Positions 59,365 to 64,000 of a stretch of DNA of 64,000 nucleotides are shown here, piece after piece. The notes under the pieces were generated by a model that did no database searches, was not told the DNA's origin, and was given only the letters and a program-made list of their open reading frames with translations. The DNA is from Isoetes taiwanensis (lineage: Eukaryota > Streptophyta > Lycopodiopsida > Isoetales > Isoetaceae), in the NCBI GenBank assembly GCA_021234155.1, contig JAJEKV010000002.1:37385107-37449106 (forward strand), written 5' to 3'. The position numbers and the translations under genes were made by a program. Each line of letters begins with the position of its first letter. Within the stretch, counting starts at the first letter, position 1.

Positions 59365-60981
59365 CAAAAACCCACATAAACAAGGGTTTGCCCCTTTGCC
59401 CCCTTAGGGGCAACCCAAAAAACAAATCTATAGCCAACTAAGCTTTATAAAAACCAAATCTACACTAAACATCTTGCTCGGCCTCTATGCTATAGCTTTG
59501 AGATCATGACGATCATTTCTACAATCCAAGTCAAAATGTTAGTTGTGAAAATATATTAACTACAAGCTATACATCATGAATAGAAACTCTTCCATGTGGC
59601 ATGTGGAAGCAAGACTTTATCTATTGAAAATGACTTTCTTGAAATACCTTGAAGTTAAAGACAACAAAAAAAAAACATATCTCACATATTTGACACGTAA
59701 CAAAGCTTGAATACTCTTCAACGAAGGAATGCTATATAAGTAGATAAACCTTTATATAGTATTGTAGGTATTTGATGACATCATCATCTTATCATAGAAA
59801 GTTGAGGTGGTTAGAGTTATGCAAGCATGGATAAACACAATCTATAGTTGGATAGACCCTCTTGGCATGACAAAGCAAGACCAATTATAAAATCCTTTGA
59901 AAACAGTCCCTAGACTGACAATGCTTCTAAAAACTAAAGAAAGAAAGACTCCTCTAATAAGCAAGCCCCGCTCAAAGCAAGACCACAATTGAAAAAAATG
60001 CAACCAACAACTGAAAAGCCTAACCTCTATTACCTAACAACTTGACAAGATCTATGAAACAAGATGCAAACAAACCAACCTATGTAACAAACTGAAAAAT
60101 AGGAAAGGACGGTATAAGACCAAGGATTGGCTATACAAAAAAAAAAAAGGGTACGGGAAAAAAGTATAGACCATGTCTTAATGAACTTAGGAAAGCATGA
60201 CAACATATCCTAGACTTCAGAAACTACGTCGTGTGAAGTAGTTGTAACAGTAAAAACAAGGAAGTTTTTGTCCTCAATCTTCTAGTGAATCCATGTAAAG
60301 AAAAATTCTTTATGACTATTTCCATTGTCTAGAGAAAAGCAAATATCCAAAGATTTCACGTATGCCTATGTCACAAGATTTGCTATTTGGTCTTGGTCAA
60401 AATATTATGAATGCCCACATGAAGCCAACAACTCTAATGCCAACACCTACATTGCGCAACAATATGAGGTGATCAAAACTTCATATCCATGGGAATCGCC
60501 AATTTCCTATAAAATTCCTTGTTTCAACTTTAAGAGGATAGGCTCCATAATTACGTCAATCACAAAAAGGCATGTCTACTTCAATCACAATGCTTTCCAA
60601 CACTCTTAATTTTCGAGTGTCGACAACCTTATTAAAAAGGTGGCACCTACCTTAATCATCTTTTATGACGTACGTGGACAATACACGTAGTGGACTAGGC
60701 AACGTGTAACACAAAGATTTGAGTTGAATAAATTACACAAGTTGCCCATGTAATTTCATATCATATGGAGTGTCGTGTTGAAATACTCTACTTGACTTAA
60801 TCTAGGACGTATTTGGAACATTCATTTCCATGCCATGTTTATAATTAACACCCCCTTCGAGCATAGCTTGCATTATCGATTTCTAGATATGGTTAAGGTG
60901 TTCTTTTATGCTCTCTTGCTCATTTTTTCTTATATATCGATTGTACTAATAGTCTTAAGTCATTGTAAATAGATAAACACG
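59365..60981. other. Upstream region of the intact catalase, with dispersed repeat
   Basis: Non-coding. 59,870-60,240 is copy 2 of the dispersed repeat seen at 55,740. The 700 bases before the catalase ATG are AT-rich; no clear TATA box or other promoter element could be singled out. A 94-codon frame at 60,325-60,609 shows no domain. Confidence 0.45.
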
Positions 60982-61038
60982 ATGATGCTAGTATGCATTA
61001 TGTCATTGGGATTAATTATTTATGGAGCTTCAGCGGCA
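60982..61038 (+). other. Signal-peptide coding segment of catalase exon 1
   Basis: Nineteen codons encode a hydrophobic core ([13 protein letters not shown]) followed by small residues ASAA, fitting an A-x-A cleavage site just before DPYK. There is no strong n-region positive charge, so the call needs a predictor. Exon 1 ends right after DPYK, so the whole addition could have come by exon change at the 5' end. Confidence 0.7.
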
Positions 61039-63043
61039 GATCCATACAAGGTACAAAAATTGTACATCCACTTATCTATAAATTGTATATAACATGTTTT
61101 AGATCCACCTGCAATTAACATAATTGATCGTTATGTTAAATAAAATATGAAATCTATATATATCTAGGATTTGCCTTCTAGCGCATACGACACCACATTT
61201 TGGACTACAAATGCAGGTGCACCAGTAGACAACAATGATGCTTCTTTAACAATTGGGCAAAGAGGTACCTTATGCAATCCAGATGAACCCTTTTTTTATT
61301 TTTGTTAAGAGATTGATCTGAAAATTTGTGTTTGCAGGTCCTGTTTTGGTAGAAGACTACCCTTTGTTAGAAAAGCTTGCACATTTTGACAGGGAAAGAA
61401 TTCCAGAAAGAGTTGTCCATGCCAGAGGAGCAACTGCAAAAGGATTTTTTGAAGTTACTCACAACATTTCTCATCTCACATCTGCAGACTTTCTTAGAGC
61501 TCCAGGAGTTCAGACTCCAGTAATAGTGCGCTTTTCAACTGTTGTCCATGAGCGCGGCAGTCCTGAAACTCTTCGCGATCCTCGCGGGTTTGCTGTAAAA
61601 TTCTACACTAGAGAGGCAAGCTTTAATTTATTGGTATGCACAAAAAATTGGAAAACTTTGTAAGAACCTTTTGTTGTACTTGTTCAGGGTAACTTTGACT
61701 TGGTTGGAAATAACTTTCCAGTTTTTTTCATCAGAGATGGGATGAAGTTCCCCGATATGGTTCATGCATTTAAGCCAGATCCAAAATCACATGTTCAACA
61801 ATGGTGGAGGATCTTAGATTTTTTTAGTTACCATCCCGAGAGTTTACATATGTTCACGTTTCTTATGGATGATGCTGGAATTCCAGCTAATTATCGACAG
61901 ATGGCAGGTTTTGGAGTTCATACATTTACACTGCTGAACAAGGCTGGTAAAAGAACCTACGTAAAATTTCACTGGGTTCCTGAAGCTGGAGAAAAATATC
62001 TATTGGATGAAGAAGCAGTTATAGTTGGAGGTAACAGCCAAAGCCATGCAACTAAGGATCTATATGACACAATTGATAATGGAACTTCTCCTCAATGGAA
62101 ACTTTATATCCAAACAATGGATCCAGCAACTGAAAACAACTATGATTTTGATCCATTGGATGTGACCAAAACATGGCCTGAAGATGAGTTCCCTTTGCAA
62201 CCTGTTGGAAGGCTTGTTCTCAACAAAAATGTTGACAATTTCTTCAATGAGAATGAGCAATTGGCCTTTTGCCCCGCAATTGTAGTGCCAGGAATATACT
62301 ACTCAGATGATAAATTGCTCCAAGCTAGAATTTTCTCCTATGCAGATACACAAAGACACAGATTGGGTCCAAATTATCTTCTTCTTCCGGTCAATCAGCC
62401 GAAAACTTCATATCACAACAACCACTTTGATGGCTCCATGAACTTCATGATCAGAAATGAAGATGTAAATTTGCTTTTCTCTATCTTAAGAATTCAACAT
62501 TTCTTGTTGCACTCAAACCTTCATTTATTTGCTGAAACAGGTGGACTATTTTCCATCTAGGTTCACTTCAGCTCAAAATGCGAAAAAAGTACCAATTCCT
62601 TCACAGATCATTAATGGTACTAGACAAAGGGTAAGTGCACATTCAACCGCAATGCTGCTTTATTTAAATGTTTTTTCAAGTTGTAAATCAGAATGTGTCA
62701 GTATGTAGAGCGTAATAGAAAAGGAGAATAATTTTGCTCAAGCTGGTGTTAGATACCGCAGTTGGACAACAGATAGGTAAAATAATTTAATTATCTAATA
62801 TGAGTTTAATTATCTAAGAATAACTAAAACTAGCTACAGAAAAACGAGGTTTATTAAACGGTGGACTAATGCCCTAACTTCAGCACACGTTACAACTGAA
62901 ATACGTGACATATGGGTCTCATTTTGGTCCCAGGTAATAAATATTTGAAGCATGTTATTAAATACTTATGCTTGGTATTTATTCATCTCTTTCTGCAGGT
63001 GGACGAGTCACTAGGCAAAAGAATAGCTGCAAGTTTGACTTGA
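60982..63043 (+). CDS. Catalase with N-terminal signal peptide, eight exons
   Basis: Heme catalase (2 H2O2 to 2 H2O + O2). Exons: 60,982-61,050, 61,168-61,264, 61,338-61,615, 61,688-62,464, 62,541-62,630, 62,709-62,776, 62,840-62,933, 62,999-63,043, together 1,518 bases or 505 codons plus stop, close to the usual 492. All borders are gt/ag except intron 3, which is gc/ag. Catalytic His83 (RVVHARGA), Asn156 (VGNNFPVFF) and heme-ligand Tyr366 ([10 protein letters not shown]) have exactly the family spacing. Exon 1 encodes [19 protein letters not shown], a likely signal peptide, joined to DPYK, the normal residues 2-5 of plant catalase; an in-frame TAG precedes the ATG. The protein ends GKRIAASLT, without the QKL-containing and longer tail of peroxisomal plant catalases. 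Sequons lie at Asn98, Asn279 and Asn432. Likely a secreted or endomembrane enzyme; location is inference. Confidence 0.95.
61616..61687 (+). other. GC-AG intron in catalase
   Basis: The donor is GAG/gcaagc and the acceptor ttcag/GGTAAC. Using it joins TRE to [10 protein letters not shown] exactly as in all catalases. Such gc donors make up a small share of plant introns. The pseudogene copy has gtaaat at the matching place. Confidence 0.85.
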
Positions 63044-63266
63044 ATATTATGTACAGACACCTGTGCTTGAGAATAGATTATTGAAAATATAGCTAAATAG
63101 GCAACTTATCGAATTCTATTTTAATCTATTTAAGGCCTATCAATACCACCATGGTTCCTTCAACCATAGGCTTAGATTTGTTCTATGTTAAGTATCTTAG
63201 AAGTATACACAAACACCACGCCAGCATTGCTTTATGGCTTATGTATTTAGACATTTAAGTCCAACA
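63044..63266 (+). other. Catalase 3' flank
   Basis: AT-rich sequence after the stop. Possible polyadenylation signals (aataaatgaaaataaatg) lie near 63,283, inside the repeat that follows. No other feature seen. Confidence 0.4.
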
Positions 63267-63435
63267 TAGCAACTTGCCCACCCAAATAAATGAAAATAAA
63301 TGTATTAGATGGACTTATGCACTATTACTTTTATTCCATATTTAAGACTGTAGCAACTTGTCCACACAAATACATGACCAAATACATGACTGTATTAGAT
63401 AAAGACTTGTTATTTTTATTTCTTATTTGAGACCT
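63267..63435. repeat. Tandem duplication with 84-base period
   Basis: Two copies (63,267-63,350 and 63,351-63,435) share 'tagcaacttg.ccac.caaata', 'tgtattaga' and 'ttatttgagacct'-like ends. They differ by several substitutions and small indels. Confidence 0.85.
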
Positions 63436-64000
63436 ACAAGAAGACAAGTATTTTTAATGTCCATTAAAGACAAATTATTTTGTGATACCAACCCTGTTTA
63501 TGGGTCACACCGACCCTATTTATGGGTCTTATACAATGTTGGAATGATTTGTTTAATATCCTAGATTAGTAGTCCCCCTCTCTAAATGTACTTGTGCCAA
63601 TTAGTCTAAGGAATGCACACCACACCAAAATTGCTCCACACATCAGATCCAATTCATTTTACATTGCATGCCCTCACTAGGATTCTAACATAAAATTTAT
63701 CCTAAACCAACTTTCAATCACTAGACATATAAGATATGTTTTACGTAGATGTCCCCTTCCTTAAAACAACTCTTATACACCCCTTTCTTAAAAGCTACTC
63801 TTATACTCTATTCACTCGATCCTATAATCGCTCAATCCTATAATCGCTCAATCCTAGCCCTTGATGCAAGGCATATTCCCCAGAATATCCAAAACCCAGG
63901 AAGCACAGCCGTCCATCAAAAAATAAGATGGGATCAAACCCCAATATCCACGTCACCCGAAGGTGAACTGAGATGTATTCCCATGAAGTCAAGCAAGTAC
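63436..64000. other. Non-coding stretch to the window end
   Basis: Small local duplications only: 'accctgtttatgggtc' twice near 63,492-63,530, 'cttaaaa...ctcttatac' twice near 63,760-63,805, and 'ataatcgctcaatcct' twice at 63,824-63,856. No gene recognised. Confidence 0.5.

Noticed and set aside
61616-61663. Catalase exon 3 running on to the TAA at 61,661
   Set aside because: The added residues do not match any catalase, while splicing at the gc donor restores the conserved [12 protein letters not shown] block.

Overview
The window reads as repeat-rich nuclear DNA from a land plant with a large genome. The evidence is a plant-type catalase gene with eight exons and short introns, plant LTR retrotransposons with tRNA-Met-type primer sites, LINEs, MITE-like elements, a Helitron-like end and many simple repeats. 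Only one clearly intact host gene is visible in 64 kb. That density would suit a fern, lycophyte or gymnosperm, but the sequence alone does not name the organism.

Layout. 1-2,870 is AT-rich non-coding DNA with a tandem duplication and an AAAGAT microsatellite. 2,875-7,500 holds unrecognised, broken coding-like fragments. 7,831-8,797 is the wreck of a Ty3/gypsy pol gene (protease and a late RNase H). 10,600-12,421 on the minus strand resembles a decayed transposase-like gene. 13,947-16,101 is a catalase pseudogene. 16,100-21,980 is mostly non-coding with local repeats. 21,990-23,640 is the front of a LINE (ORF1 plus the first residues of ORF2) cut by an LTR at 23,641. 24,450-24,779 is a foldback element and 24,815-25,380 an LTR fragment. 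25,636-30,890 is a second, badly decayed LINE split by inserted repeat DNA. 31,800-36,230 carries minisatellites, a C/T tract and unrecognised sequence. 36,237-38,310 is an LTR, primer site and gag remnant of another gypsy element, followed by a broken MITE and a solo-like LTR. 40,916-53,545 is a full-length but decayed 12.6-kb Ty3/gypsy chromovirus. 54,000-60,980 is non-coding, with a Helitron-like end, a MITE-like element and dispersed repeats. 60,982-63,043 is an apparently intact catalase gene.

Two things stand out. First, the chromovirus carries an extra coding region before gag that ends in a histone H3 fold. It aligns without gaps to canonical H3 from about K37 to the C terminus, and has a shortened tail that keeps an STGGK motif. 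The same element encodes an integrase with a C-terminal chromodomain, a class of domain that reads H3 tails, so it carries both an H3-like protein and an H3-reader-like module. A second uncharacterised pre-gag coding region follows, interrupted by a MITE. Second, both catalase copies begin with a hydrophobic signal-peptide-like first exon joined directly to the DPYK start of ordinary plant catalase. Both lack the usual C-terminal peroxisomal-targeting tail, and both carry N-glycosylation sequons. Together this suggests a lineage of secreted plant catalase.

Most other elements are dead: reading frames are broken by indels and stops. The nesting order (MITE inside the chromovirus ORF, LTR inside the LINE, repeats inside the second LINE) records successive insertions.
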